A DNA stretch of 45,897 nt from an uncultured Treponema sp. (GCA_946532115.1 CAMNBC010000005.1:1-45897); one strand, 5' to 3'. Shown: positions 7,203-13,237, counted from the first letter of the stretch. The notes: generated by a model not told the origin, from the sequence alone. Numbers and translations are program-made.

Positions 7203-7288
7203 GTTTAGTGCTACTAAACTTGCCAGCGAAAAAATTTGGTGAAAGTTAGTCTTGACAAACTCTCGTCGTTGCGCCCCACAACGACGAG
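7203..7288. promoter_or_regulatory. Operator pair and G+C-rich hairpin
   Basis: GTTTAGTGCTACTAAAC (7203-7219) is a 17-bp palindrome. AGTTAGTCTTGACAAACT (7244-7261) matches the main operator family. CTCGTCGTTG/CAACGACGAG (7262-7288) is a perfect 10-bp stem. No -10 box follows the TTGACA, so this is read as operator plus hairpin, not a promoter. Confidence 0.55.
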
Positions 7289-7291
7289 CCA

Positions 7292-7336
7292 ATAAAAAAA
7301 TAGCGCCTGCCCCAAGGAGGAGGGAGGGCAGGTCGC
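7292..7336 (-). terminator. Terminator with anti-SD-like loop
   Basis: On the minus strand AGCGACCTGCCC pairs with GGGGCAGGCGCT, followed by ATTTTTTT. The loop reads CCCTCCTCCTT, complementary to Shine-Dalgarno sequences. A related loop recurs at 11,763-11,810. Confidence 0.75.
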
Positions 7337-7346
7337 TCAGTTGGCT

Positions 7347-7517
7347 TTAGTAGGTGTCGTACCCCAGAATGTCGGCTTCTTCGTCCGACAGGCAGTCCTG
7401 AAGCAGAGGTCTTGTGAAGTACATCTTGGCGATTTCGACGGCTTCCGCCTTGGTGTCTCTCTGAACGAAGAATTCTTCACCTGTTTCTTCATCGTAGAAT
7501 AAGTAGTTGTTTTTCAT
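7347..7517 (-). CDS. Acidic 56-aa early protein
   Basis: MKNNYLFYDEETGEEFFVQR, then a helix (TKAEAVEIAKMYF) and an acidic end (DEEADILGYDTY). It has the strand-helix look of small phage proteins that modulate host enzymes. ATG follows GAGAGGTAAGAAAG. Promoter TTGACA 7565-7570, TATAAT 7543-7548. The promoter lies inside the coding end of the next upstream gene. Stop TAA, then a terminator. Function unknown. Confidence 0.65.
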   Translation of the reverse strand: MKNNYLFYDEETGEEFFVQRDTKAEAVEIAKMYFTRPLLQDCLSDEEADILGYDTY

Positions 7518-7532
7518 CTTTCTTACCTCTCT

Positions 7533-7691
7533 TTACAATTCTATTATAGCATCTTCTGCGCTATTGTCAATACCTTTTTTGTAATTTCTTACGATATTTT
7601 TTATGATTGTGATTGCGATGCGAGCGGCAACGCCGCCGATTAAGCAACAGGCTATTTCGCAAACACAGACTATAATTGCTCTTTTGCTCAT
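7533..7691 (-). CDS. 52-aa membrane protein overlapping a promoter
   Basis: MSKRAIIVCVCEIACCLIGG and AARIAITII form one membrane segment with several cysteines; a charged tail follows. Its last 16 codons run through the -35 and -10 boxes of the 7347-7517 gene and stop in that gene's leader (TAA 7533-7535). GAGAGGTAACC precedes the ATG. Promoter TTGACA 7740-7745, TATACT 7717-7722. Confidence 0.6.
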   Translation of the reverse strand: MSKRAIIVCVCEIACCLIGGVAARIAITIIKNIVRNYKKGIDNSAEDAIIEL

Positions 7692-7805
7692 GGTAGGTTA
7701 CCTCTCTTTCATACGTAGTATAACATCTGCGCGCAGTGGTGTCAAGATTTTTTTAAAAAATTTTTGAAAAATTTGCGGTAAAAAAAATTTTTTGGTATAC
7801 TAATA

Positions 7806-7882
7806 ATGTACCTAATAAAGGGTACATCCATTCCATTTAAACTTTTTCTAGGGGTGCCGAGAGGTGCCCCACTTTTTTTTGG
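7806..7882 (+). ncRNA. Short rightward RNA with its own promoter and terminator
   Basis: Promoter TTGCGG (7773-7778), 17 bp, TATACT (7796-7801). The RNA has a TGTACC/GGGTACA stem, then an 8-bp stem GGGGTGCC-gaga-GGTGCCCC with a GNRA tetraloop, followed by ACTTTTTTTT. About 75 bases. The open frame through it is incidental: it has no ribosome site and runs through the terminator. Confidence 0.6.
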
Positions 7883-7917
7883 GAAAAAATATTTTTTAAT
7901 TTTTTGCGATTTTTTTC

Positions 7918-7981
7918 TTGACAAAAATTGCGGAAGGTGGTATAATGGCGAATTCTCGCCGGGACGCCCAGTCGCGGCGAG
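7918..7981 (+). promoter_or_regulatory. Rightward promoter with 5' G+C-rich hairpin
   Basis: TTGAC box at 7918-7923, 17 bp, TATAAT 7941-7946, then CTCGCCG (7955-7961) / CGGCGAG (7975-7981) and CCAATAAAAAAA. It faces the 3' end of the leftward gene at 8016, so its transcript would be antisense. Confidence 0.7.
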
Positions 7982-7988
7982 CCAATAA

Positions 7989-8012
7989 AAAAAGCCCCCT
8001 GTGGGGGCTTGG
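7989..8012 (-). terminator. Terminator of the 8016-8357 gene
   Basis: AAGCCCCC-aca-GGGGGCTTTTTTT on the minus strand. Confidence 0.9.
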
Positions 8013-8015
8013 GGC

Positions 8016-8357
8016 TTACTGCACCGCAGTGTAGAGCAGAACCCTGCCGACCTTTGCCTTGGCGACAGTGACAGCGCCAGCAACCACCATCTGCCTCAGA
8101 ATGGCGGAAGCCCTCTGCACGCTGATGCCGAGTTTAGCACCGACCTGCGCAGCGGTCATGCCATCACCGAGGATACCGAGAATCTGACCCTTGAAGCCCT
8201 CGTTCTCGACCTGCCTCTTGGACGGCTTGCGCACAGCGTTCGGATTACCCTTGCGCACACTCTTGAGCGCACGTTCGACGAGGAAGTCGAAGTCATCGCG
8301 AGTCAGGGAGTCGAAGTTGATGCCGTTGATTCTTTCTGTAATAGTTGTCTTTGTCAT
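8016..8357 (-). CDS. Small winged-helix protein (family member 3)
   Basis: 113 aa, closest to the protein at 492-821 (ERALKSVRKG, AVRKPSK shared). Winged helix at about residues 68-105: MTAAQVGAKLGISVQRASAI as helix-turn-helix, then a basic wing. ATG 8357 follows AAGGTGATAACTC. Promoter TTGACA 8430-8435, 17 bp, TATACT 8407-8412. Stop TAA, then a strong terminator. Likely regulator. Confidence 0.75.
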   Translation of the reverse strand: MTKTTITERINGINFDSLTRDDFDFLVERALKSVRKGNPNAVRKPSKRQVENEGFKGQILGILGDGMTAAQVGAKLGISVQRASAILRQMVVAGAVTVAKAKVGRVLLYTAVQ

Positions 8358-8370
8358 GAGTTATCACCTT

Positions 8371-8592
8371 TTACCTTTCTTGGGGCTTTGCCCTCTCTGT
8401 GATTTTAGTATACCATGCCCGCAAGGCTTTGTCAAGCACTTTTGGAGAAATTTTTTTGCAAGGTTTCGGAGGCTCCCTTTCATCTCCACCCTCCGCCAGA
8501 GTATCTCCGATACTCCCGGATGGAGTGTCACCGTGTTTCACGAGACATTTCAGGATTTTATGGGCATTATCCGGCTTTTGAAGGGCGACCAC
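8371..8592 (-). CDS. Doubtful ORF in a structured early transcript
   Basis: A GTG-start frame of 73 codons (MVALQKPDNAHKILKCLVKH) lacks a ribosome site and runs through the next promoter. The unit does have a consensus promoter (TTGACA 8671-8676, TATACT 8648-8653) and the TGTAAGGTAAGG leader. A nested stem (GAGTATC/GATACTC within CTCCA/TGGAG, about 8485-8530) argues for a structured RNA. The alternative ATG frame is 26 codons ending in TGA. Confidence 0.3.
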   Translation of the reverse strand: MVALQKPDNAHKILKCLVKHGDTPSGSIGDTLAEGGDEREPPKPCKKISPKVLDKALRAWYTKITERAKPQER

Positions 8593-8679
8593 TCTCGACT
8601 TACACTCGCGCTTACCCCGCCTTTGCTCATCCTTACCTTACATTATTAGTATAGCACAGCGGCCATACGTTGTCAAGGG

Positions 8680-8778
8680 GTTTTTGAAGTTTTTTTTCAA
8701 ATCTCTGCTTCGTTAACGTGTATCCGCAGAAGAGAGAACCGCTAGGGAATTTTATCTCTCCCCCCTTGACGATTATAG
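8680..8778 (-). ncRNA. Leftward structured RNA candidate
   Basis: Promoter TTGCAA, 17 bp, TATACT (minus, about 8778-8807). The leader TCAAGGGGGGAGAGATA has a good Shine-Dalgarno but no ATG follows. A CTCT-G-CTTC / GAAG-AGAG stem is present. A sister unit with leader TCAAGGGGAGAGATA lies at 12,310-12,425. Confidence 0.3.
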
Positions 8779-8872
8779 TATAGCAGATGTGCTACTGGAT
8801 TGCAATACTTTTAGGATAAAAGATTCTTATACTACTATTACAAAATTTTATAGAAAAAATTGCTAAATGTAC

Positions 8873-9080
8873 TTGACAACGAAAATCTCGCCGTGCCAGT
8901 TGTGCACGGCGAGGCGAGTTAGTCAAGACTAACTCGCAAAAAAATTTGTGAATTTTTTCACGGCACGCTAGGGTGCGTTGTCTGACCATGCACACAGATC
9001 CAGGCGTGCCGGATTTGCGGCACGCTGAAAAGCGTTGTCACAGATGACAACGGGGCCAGGTGTGCCATGAAAATTTTATG
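8873..9080. promoter_or_regulatory. Palindrome-rich control region
   Basis: Contains TTGACA with no -10, the hairpin CTCGCCGTG/CACGGCGAG (8887-8913), and a perfect 24-bp palindrome of the GTTAGT/ACTAAC family (8914-8937). TTGTGAATTTTTTCAC (8946-8961) follows. Then come repeated GGCACGCT units near 8962 and 9021, hairpin GCGTGCC/GGCACGC, and GTTGTCA-caga-TGACAAC. Confidence 0.5.
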
Positions 9081-9082
9081 AA

Positions 9083-9114
9083 AAAAGGCTGATTATTTTT
9101 CAGCCTTTTTTTCA
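9083..9114 (-). terminator. Terminator overlapping a stop codon
   Basis: AAGGCTGA-aaaataa-TCAGCCTTTTTT on the minus strand; the TAA of the 9093-9467 gene lies in the loop. Confidence 0.85.
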
Positions 9115-9467
9115 CGGTGTTCTGTAAGTTTTACAGTGTACTGCTTGCCGTTGTAAGTGAAACTGATTTCCGTTTCAGTCTTGACTGAAAGATTTTCAGT
9201 TTCTGCAAGAGCGGAAGCGATTTTTTCAATGAGCGCTTTCTTGTTTTCATTGACTTTTCTTTCACGCTTTACAGAACGCTTTTCAGCAGGATTGCGGTCA
9301 GCCTTTGTGATTTTCCGCACAAGTGCTTTCTGTTCCTTTGTCAGAGCGCCGTTTTCAGTGTTTCCATGGTCGATTTCATAGTCCCACTGTAAGATTTCAA
9401 GCGCTTCATCACGCGTGCAATGATTTGCTTTCATCTGCTTTTCAATTTCTTTTTCAGTGAATGTCAT
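9093..9467 (-). CDS. Paralogue of the 6226-6579 protein
   Basis: 124 aa, MTFTEKEIEKQMKANHCTRD: the CTRDEALEIL segment matches CTREEAIALI of the paralogue. A long basic middle (RNPAEKRSVKRERKVNENKK) and a C-terminal strand (YNGKQYTVKLTEHREKK) follow. ATG 9467 follows GGCAGGTGATACC. Promoter TTGACA 9516-9521, 17 bp, TAGTAT 9493-9498. With the next gene it forms a duplicated block. Confidence 0.7.
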   Translation of the reverse strand: MTFTEKEIEKQMKANHCTRDEALEILQWDYEIDHGNTENGALTKEQKALVRKITKADRNPAEKRSVKRERKVNENKKALIEKIASALAETENLSVKTETEISFTYNGKQYTVKLTEHREKKAEK

Positions 9468-9551
9468 CGGTATCACCTGCCTTTCTATAATAATACTACC
9501 ACAGAGCAGGGGCTTTGTCAACCCCTGTTCTGTGAAAGTTTTGTGAAAGAC

Positions 9552-9899
9552 TTAAATCTTTGTGAAGTATGCAACCCCTTTCACCATTTCCCGGGAAACT
9601 CTGATTTCCTTGCGCATCTTTGTAACAATTGCGGAAACTTTCTGCGGATTTGCATCAGCAAGCGCAGGAACAAGCGCCTTGATTTCGGAAATTCTGTAAG
9701 ACTGACCGTCTTTCATTGCATCGTAGATTTCATCGGCAAGTGTTGCATTTGCAATCTGTGCCTTTGTCGGCTTGTTAGAACGGTTTGCGTTTTTCTTTGC
9801 CGTGAGTTCGATTTCATGCTGAATGAAAGCAATTTCATCAGCGTCTGTAAGATGTGTCAGAATCTGGGAGAACATTTCAATCTTTGTCATTTTTTCCAT
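9552..9899 (-). CDS. Small winged-helix protein (family member 4)
   Basis: 115 aa, nearly the same C-terminal winged helix as 6673-7017 (ADANPQKVSAIVTKMRKEIR, ending AYFTKI), while the N-terminal helices differ. Codons differ at many synonymous positions, so the pair is old but protein-constrained. AAGGTTAAGGTGATT precedes ATG 9899. Promoter TTGACA 9952-9957, 17 bp, TAGTAT 9929-9934. Stop TAA. Confidence 0.75.
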   Translation of the reverse strand: MEKMTKIEMFSQILTHLTDADEIAFIQHEIELTAKKNANRSNKPTKAQIANATLADEIYDAMKDGQSYRISEIKALVPALADANPQKVSAIVTKMRKEIRVSREMVKGVAYFTKI

Positions 9900-9957
9900 A
9901 GTGTAATCACCTTAACCTTTCTATAATAATACTACCATGGTTTTTAAGATTTGTCAA

Positions 9958-10050
9958 CTATAACTTTTCAAAGAGCGCTGTTCGGTGGGATGTCTTCCCT
10001 TACCTTACACACTTATTATAATAAATACCCTGTACAAAAAAATGTACAGG
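9958..10050 (-). ncRNA. Non-coding leader unit with CCTGTACA inverted repeat
   Basis: TATAAT (minus, about 10,015-10,020) and leader GTGTAAGGTAAGGG without a gene. Just upstream, CCTGTACA-aaaaaa-TGTACAGG is a perfect inverted repeat. It is the counterpart of the 7076-7150 unit. Confidence 0.3.
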
Positions 10051-10123
10051 TAATAATTTTTGCTAATTAATTTTTTCACAAGCGGTTTCGGGATTTCACA
10101 AAATTTTCACAAAAATCTTTAAA

Positions 10124-10186
10124 TTTAGTCTTGACTAACTGGGGTGGGGTGTGGTATAATTTTTCGGCCCGTTAGCGGCAACTAAC
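10124..10186 (+). promoter_or_regulatory. Rightward promoter flanked by two operators
   Basis: The operator TTAGTCTTGACTAACT (10,125-10,140) contains the -35 TTGACT (10,131-10,136). An 18-bp spacer leads to TATAAT (10,155-10,160). A second operator GTTAGCGGCAACTAAC (10,171-10,186) lies just past the start site. A repressor bound to both would block the promoter. Confidence 0.75.
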
Positions 10187-10188
10187 TT

Positions 10189-10204
10189 TGTTTCATGTGA
10201 AACA
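10189..10204. other. parS-like 16-bp palindrome
   Basis: TGTTTCATGTGAAACA differs by one central base from the parS consensus TGTTNCACGTGAAACA of bacterial ParB proteins. No parAB is in this window. Function untested. Confidence 0.45.
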
Positions 10205-10218
10205 ATTTCAGGATTTGG

Positions 10219-10325
10219 AGTTAGTCAAGACTAACCGCGCAAAAAGCGGAAAAACTTGTGCATGTGATAACTTTCACAAATTTCGGACCGTTAGTGGAGA
10301 CTAACTCGTTTGTGAATTAAAAAGG
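10219..10325. promoter_or_regulatory. Further operators before the 10326 gene
   Basis: AGTTAGTCAAGACTAAC (10,219-10,235), TGTGATAACTTTCACAA (about 10,263-10,279) and GTTAGTGGAGACTAAC (10,290-10,305). No coding sequence. Confidence 0.55.
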
Positions 10326-10625
10326 CTAGCTCAGTGCCAGCCTTTTAATGAAGCCCACATGCGGAACACCTCGATGAAGTTCTTTCGGAATCAGACCCAC
10401 GAGACCGTCAAGGCGGTGATGCACCTCGAACCCTTTATCAATGAGTTCTTTACCGAAACGCTTTTCAGCCTTCCGTCTGTCCCTTGCCCTGTTGCCAGTA
10501 GATCGGAACATCTGGAGGTGAAGTTGTTTCATTGTTTCACCAGTTGCACGGTCAATTTCAAGCGATGTATCGAACACCATTTCACCGACAATTTCCGCAA
10601 GCGCTTTTCTAGAAATCAGCGTCAT
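10326..10625 (-). CDS. Small basic early protein
   Basis: 99 aa, MTLISRKALAEIVGEMVFDT. Rich in Arg/Lys (NRARDRRKAEKRFGKELIDK) with a likely C-terminal strand-turn. The RKALAEIVGEMV start resembles the helical start of plasmid or phage regulators. AGAAAGGGGATGAT precedes the ATG. Promoter TTGACA 10,672-10,677, 17 bp, TATAAT 10,649-10,654. The TAG stop lies inside a terminator hairpin (AAGGCTGGC / GCTAGCCTT). Unknown function. Confidence 0.65.
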   Translation of the reverse strand: MTLISRKALAEIVGEMVFDTSLEIDRATGETMKQLHLQMFRSTGNRARDRRKAEKRFGKELIDKGFEVHHRLDGLVGLIPKELHRGVPHVGFIKRLALS

Positions 10626-10679
10626 TTTATCATCCCCTTTCTACATTAATTATAAGCCTGTTGGATCGTTTTGTCAACA

Positions 10680-10846
10680 ACGATTTTTAGGATTTTAAGT
10701 TAGTCTTGACTAACTCAACAATTTGTGTATTAAACTTGTGAATGTGAAAACTTTCACAAACGTTGGTCGTTAGCGGTAACTAACTTGCGGCCAGCCGTTA
10801 AAGCCGAACGTTTAAGCCAAAAGCGCAAATTTCTTTAAAATAAGTG
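10680..10846. promoter_or_regulatory. Operator cluster upstream of the exonuclease
   Basis: AGTTAGTCTTGACTAACT (10,698-10,715, perfect), TGTGAAAACTTTCACAA near 10,744 and GTTAGCGGTAACTAAC (10,769-10,784). Two operator families alternate, as upstream of 17,378. Confidence 0.65.
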
Positions 10847-10904
10847 TTGACATGCTTTTGGATTGGTGCTATTATTAGTATGTAAGTTAAAGGAGAGATA
10901 AATT

Positions 10905-11588
10905 ATGAAGACACGCAATAACATCATGGTAATCGACACTGAAACAGTAGGAACATTCGGACAGCCGTTAGTGCATGACCTGGGGTACGTTATCATCGAC
11001 AAGGACTTCAACGTACTGAAGAAGGACAGATTCCTCACAAAGGAACTGCACGGTATCGGGCACTGGATTCTGAAGACGTCGGATTTCTACAAGGAATACG
11101 ATAAGGATTACAAGCACGCAAGGGAAACCGAAAAGGTGCTGAAGTGGGCGGACATTTCTAAAGCAGTCGCTGATGCTATCAAGGAATACAAAGTAAGTAC
11201 AATCAGCGCATACAATCTGCAGTTTGACTACAAGGCAATTCACTACACAGACGAACTGTTCAACGGAAAGCACCTGTCAAAGGTACTTGACCACAAGACA
11301 AAGAACCTGCTCTGCATCTACAATCTTGCTTGCGAAACAGTACTGAATACAGATGAGTACAGAAACTTCTGTTCTGAAAATGGCTACATCAGCGAAAGCG
11401 GAAATTTCCGCACAGGTGCTGAATTTGCTTACAGATACATTGTTAAAGATACTGAATACATTGAAAAGCACACAGCGCTTGCTGATGCTGAAGATGAAAC
11501 GGTGATTCTGAAGCACATTGTAAACACGGTCAAGGGTAAGCCGAACTATGGCCTGTATTACAACTGCTGGAAGAAGGCTCAGGGATGA
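10905..11588 (+). CDS. DEDDh-type 3'-5' exonuclease
   Basis: 227 aa. RNase T / DnaQ-like fold: motif I IDTET (D11, E13), motif II YNLQFD (D108), motif III H189-x4-D194 (HTALAD). It would hydrolyse single-stranded DNA or RNA from the 3' end with two metal ions. Paralogue at 15,718-16,401. Promoter TTGACA 10,847-10,852, 17 bp, TATTAT 10,870-10,875; AAAGGAGAGATAAATT precedes the ATG. It is the only clear rightward gene in the early array. It stops at TGA (11,586-11,588) inside its terminator hairpin, so here TGA is a stop. Trp is written TGG. Confidence 0.85.
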   Translation: MKTRNNIMVIDTETVGTFGQPLVHDLGYVIIDKDFNVLKKDRFLTKELHGIGHWILKTSDFYKEYDKDYKHARETEKVLKWADISKAVADAIKEYKVSTISAYNLQFDYKAIHYTDELFNGKHLSKVLDHKTKNLLCIYNLACETVLNTDEYRNFCSENGYISESGNFRTGAEFAYRYIVKDTEYIEKHTALADAEDETVILKHIVNTVKGKPNYGLYYNCWKKAQG

Positions 11589-11600
11589 GCCTTTTTTAAA
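11576..11600 (+). terminator. Terminator overlapping the exonuclease stop
   Basis: AAGGCTC-agggat-GAGCCTTTTTT; the TGA stop is in the loop edge. The next in-frame stop lies past the T run. Confidence 0.9.
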
Positions 11601-11606
11601 CTTTTT

Positions 11607-11733
11607 GTTTAGTCCTACTAAACGCGATTTTTGGGAAATAAATTTTCACAAAATTTTCACAAAAAATTGCTTGACAAATTTTCTGAATTATGCTTGTTGA
11701 CAAATACTCGCCGCTGCGACCCACAGCGGCGAG
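11607..11733. promoter_or_regulatory. Operator and G+C-rich hairpin
   Basis: GTTTAGTCCTACTAAAC (11,607-11,623) is a palindrome identical in form to 7203-7219. Two TTGACA boxes (near 11,671 and 11,695) lack good -10 boxes. Hairpin CTCGCCGCTG/CAGCGGCGAG spans 11,707-11,733. Confidence 0.5.
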
Positions 11734-11762
11734 CCCAGAAAGTCAAGGGGTAAAATAAAAAA

Positions 11763-11811
11763 ACCGCCGGGACAAGGAGGAGGGATCCCAAGCGGTTCAA
11801 GCGGTTTTTTA
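11763..11811. terminator. Bidirectional terminator with SD / anti-SD loop
   Basis: AACCGC / GCGGTT outer stem with T runs on both strands. The inner stem GGGA/TCCC shows a loop AAGGAGGAGG on the plus strand, CCTCCTCCTT on the minus strand. Confidence 0.65.
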
Positions 11812-11812
11812 A

Positions 11813-11878
11813 GGTGGGGGTGCGCGGAGTTGCACCGCGTTTTCACGTCCTGCGTGAAACTCTCAGCTTTCCATCCCC
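11813..11878 (-). other. tRNA-like fold
   Basis: On the minus strand GGGGATG can pair with CACCCCC. TTTCACG/CGTGAAA forms an anticodon-like arm. CGCGG-TGCAACT-CCGCG has the size of a T-arm and differs by one base from the usual TTCAACT loop; ACC follows. The element is only 66 bases and its D-arm is poor, so it is not a working tRNA by eye. The loop does not read UCA. Confidence 0.35.
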
Positions 11879-11907
11879 ATAGGGAGAGGGGCTTGCGCCC
11901 CTCGGCG

Positions 11908-12243
11908 TTAGTCCTTGATTCCGAAGGTAGCCTTGGTCTTACCCTTGCCCTCGGTCACCTTGACGAAGCGACCACTGCGGTTCAGAATCGCACTCGCTTT
12001 CTGATTCGACAGACCGAACGCAACCTCGACCTGTGCGCAGGTGACAGGAGCGCCCTGCTCTTCGATGTAGCCAACAATCTTGTCAGCCAGTTCAGCGTTT
12101 GCGACCTGTGTCTTGGTCGGACCAGTGCGCTTGCAGGACTTGCGCTTATCCAGCAGTTCAATCTGATGACCGCAGAACCCCACGATTTCAGCGTCATTTG
12201 CGCAAGCGTCCATAATTCTCTGATACATTTCTCTGTTTGTCAT
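11908..12243 (-). CDS. Small winged-helix protein (family member 5)
   Basis: 111 aa, MTNREMYQRIMDACANDAEI. It shares the KRTGPTKTQVANAELADKI linker with members 2 and 4. A winged helix follows (TCAQVEVAFGLSNQKASAIL) with a basic wing ending FGIKD. AAGGTAAAAGGTGATT precedes the ATG. Promoter TTGACA 12,304-12,309, 17 bp, TAAAAT 12,281-12,286. Hairpin GAGGGGC-gcaa-GCCCCTC follows the TAA stop. Confidence 0.75.
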   Translation of the reverse strand: MTNREMYQRIMDACANDAEIVGFCGHQIELLDKRKSCKRTGPTKTQVANAELADKIVGYIEEQGAPVTCAQVEVAFGLSNQKASAILNRSGRFVKVTEGKGKTKATFGIKD

Positions 12244-12309
12244 AATTTAATCACCTTTTACCTTTCCTTTTTACATTTACATTTTAGCATTTCTGCTATA
12301 ACTTGTCAA

Positions 12310-12425
12310 GGGGTTTTTTTATTTTTTTTCGAGATTTCTTTTAACCTTCGCTCATGGAGTGCGCGCCCTCGTAAGTTCCTCGGCTATCTCTCCCCTTGAC
12401 AATTATAATTATACTCATTTGCTAT
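12310..12425 (-). ncRNA. Leftward leader-like RNA candidate
   Basis: Promoter TTGACT, 16 bp, TATAAT (minus, about 12,410-12,440). Leader TCAAGGGGAGAGATA as at 8680-8778, but no ATG frame follows. It would read into the promoter of the 11,908 gene. Nothing else seen here. Confidence 0.3.
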
Positions 12426-12482
12426 TGGAAGTCAAGGGGTTTTAGGAAAAATTTTTAAAAAATTTTTTTTTGCAAAATTTGC

Positions 12483-12546
12483 TTGACAAAATGTGGCTGA
12501 GGTGGTATAATGAAAAAATCGCGTCGTCCGGGCTGTGGACGACGCG
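12483..12546 (+). promoter_or_regulatory. Rightward promoter with 5' G+C-rich hairpin
   Basis: TTGACA 12,483-12,488, 17 bp, TATAAT 12,506-12,511, then CGCGTCGTCC/GGACGACGCG (12,520-12,546) and CCAAATAAAAAAAA. It faces the end of the leftward gene at 12,564. Confidence 0.75.
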
Positions 12547-12563
12547 CCAAATAAAAAAAAGGG

Positions 12564-12719
12564 TTACCGCCACCCTTGGGGCAGTAACTCCGCATCTACG
12601 AGGTTTCTGCGGTCAACCTCCTGAACCATCCACGGCATCTCGTCGAACTGAACCAGCAGGCGCTGACCGTTGTCACGAATCACTGTACCGAATCCGAAGT
12701 CTACATTCCACACTCTCAT
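12564..12719 (-). CDS. 51-aa tudor/SH3-like protein
   Basis: MRVWNVDFGFGTVIRDNGQR, LLVQFDEMPW, then QEVDRRNLVDAEL. The FGxGxVI..G..LLVQFD pattern resembles the small tudor-like barrel at the C-terminus of PcrA/UvrD helicases, so it may contact a nucleic-acid enzyme. This is inference from pattern only. GAGAGGTAAAG precedes the ATG. Promoter TTGACA 12,772-12,777, 17 bp, TACAAT 12,749-12,754, lies within the coding end of the gene upstream. The stop TAA is inside the terminator GGGT/ACCC plus T8. Confidence 0.65.
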   Translation of the reverse strand: MRVWNVDFGFGTVIRDNGQRLLVQFDEMPWMVQEVDRRNLVDAELLPQGWR

Positions 12720-12738
12720 TTTCTTTACCTCTCTTTTT

Positions 12739-12993
12739 TTACAATTTTATTGTAATACATTCTGTCCCTGTTGTCAAGTCCTTTTTTGTCGGGATTACAT
12801 AATCATCATCATCTTCGTTCATTTCTTTTGCAAGATTGGTCGCCACGTTTGCGAACTCTTCAATGAAGATTTTTGCCATTGTGTTAGGGGTTACTTCTGT
12901 CCTGTATTCATAGAAATAGAATAAGAGAGTTTCAAGAAAATCCTGTCTTGCATACGTGCGCGCGTATTCGCGGAGTTTGTCTTCTGCTGTCAT
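12739..12993 (-). CDS. 84-aa helical acidic early protein
   Basis: MTAEDKLREYARTYARQDFL, then helices and an acidic run (EMNEDDDDYVIP). The last 14 codons cross the next gene's promoter and the TAA lies in its leader. AAAGAGGTAAATT precedes the ATG. Promoter TTGACA 13,044-13,049, 16 bp, TATAAT 13,022-13,027. Function unknown. Confidence 0.65.
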   Translation of the reverse strand: MTAEDKLREYARTYARQDFLETLLFYFYEYRTEVTPNTMAKIFIEEFANVATNLAKEMNEDDDDYVIPTKKDLTTGTECITIKL

Positions 12994-13057
12994 AATTTAC
13001 CTCTTTTCTTTTTACATTTTAATTATAGCATACTCTTGAAGAGTGTCAAGTGTTTTT

Positions 13058-13237
13058 TTAAGAAACTTTCCACTCTTCAATTGCGTACCGCTCGACAGTG
13101 TTGCCCCACCAAGCCTCGAATGTTTCTTGGCGTTCAGCGACGTATTTTTCAGCGTCGGCTTTGTTGCCGAACACTGCGACGTTTTCAGTTCCGCCGTATT
13201 CCTCTTCAACGATGCAAGTTACGATGTAGATTTCCAT
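13058..13237 (-). CDS. 59-aa early protein
   Basis: MEIYIVTCIVEEEYGGTENV, AVFGNKADAEKYVAERQETF, then a Trp-rich end (EAWWGNTVERYAIEEWKVS). The strand-helix-strand pattern with FGNKADAEKYV is common in small phage proteins. GAGAGGTAAATAAA precedes the ATG. Promoter TTGACA 13,286-13,291, 17 bp, TACTAT 13,263-13,268. TAA stop. Function unknown. Confidence 0.65.
   Translation of the reverse strand: MEIYIVTCIVEEEYGGTENVAVFGNKADAEKYVAERQETFEAWWGNTVERYAIEEWKVS

Noticed and set aside
7806-7988. 60-aa ORF on the plus strand
   Set aside because: It runs through a strong terminator and a second promoter, with no ribosome site.
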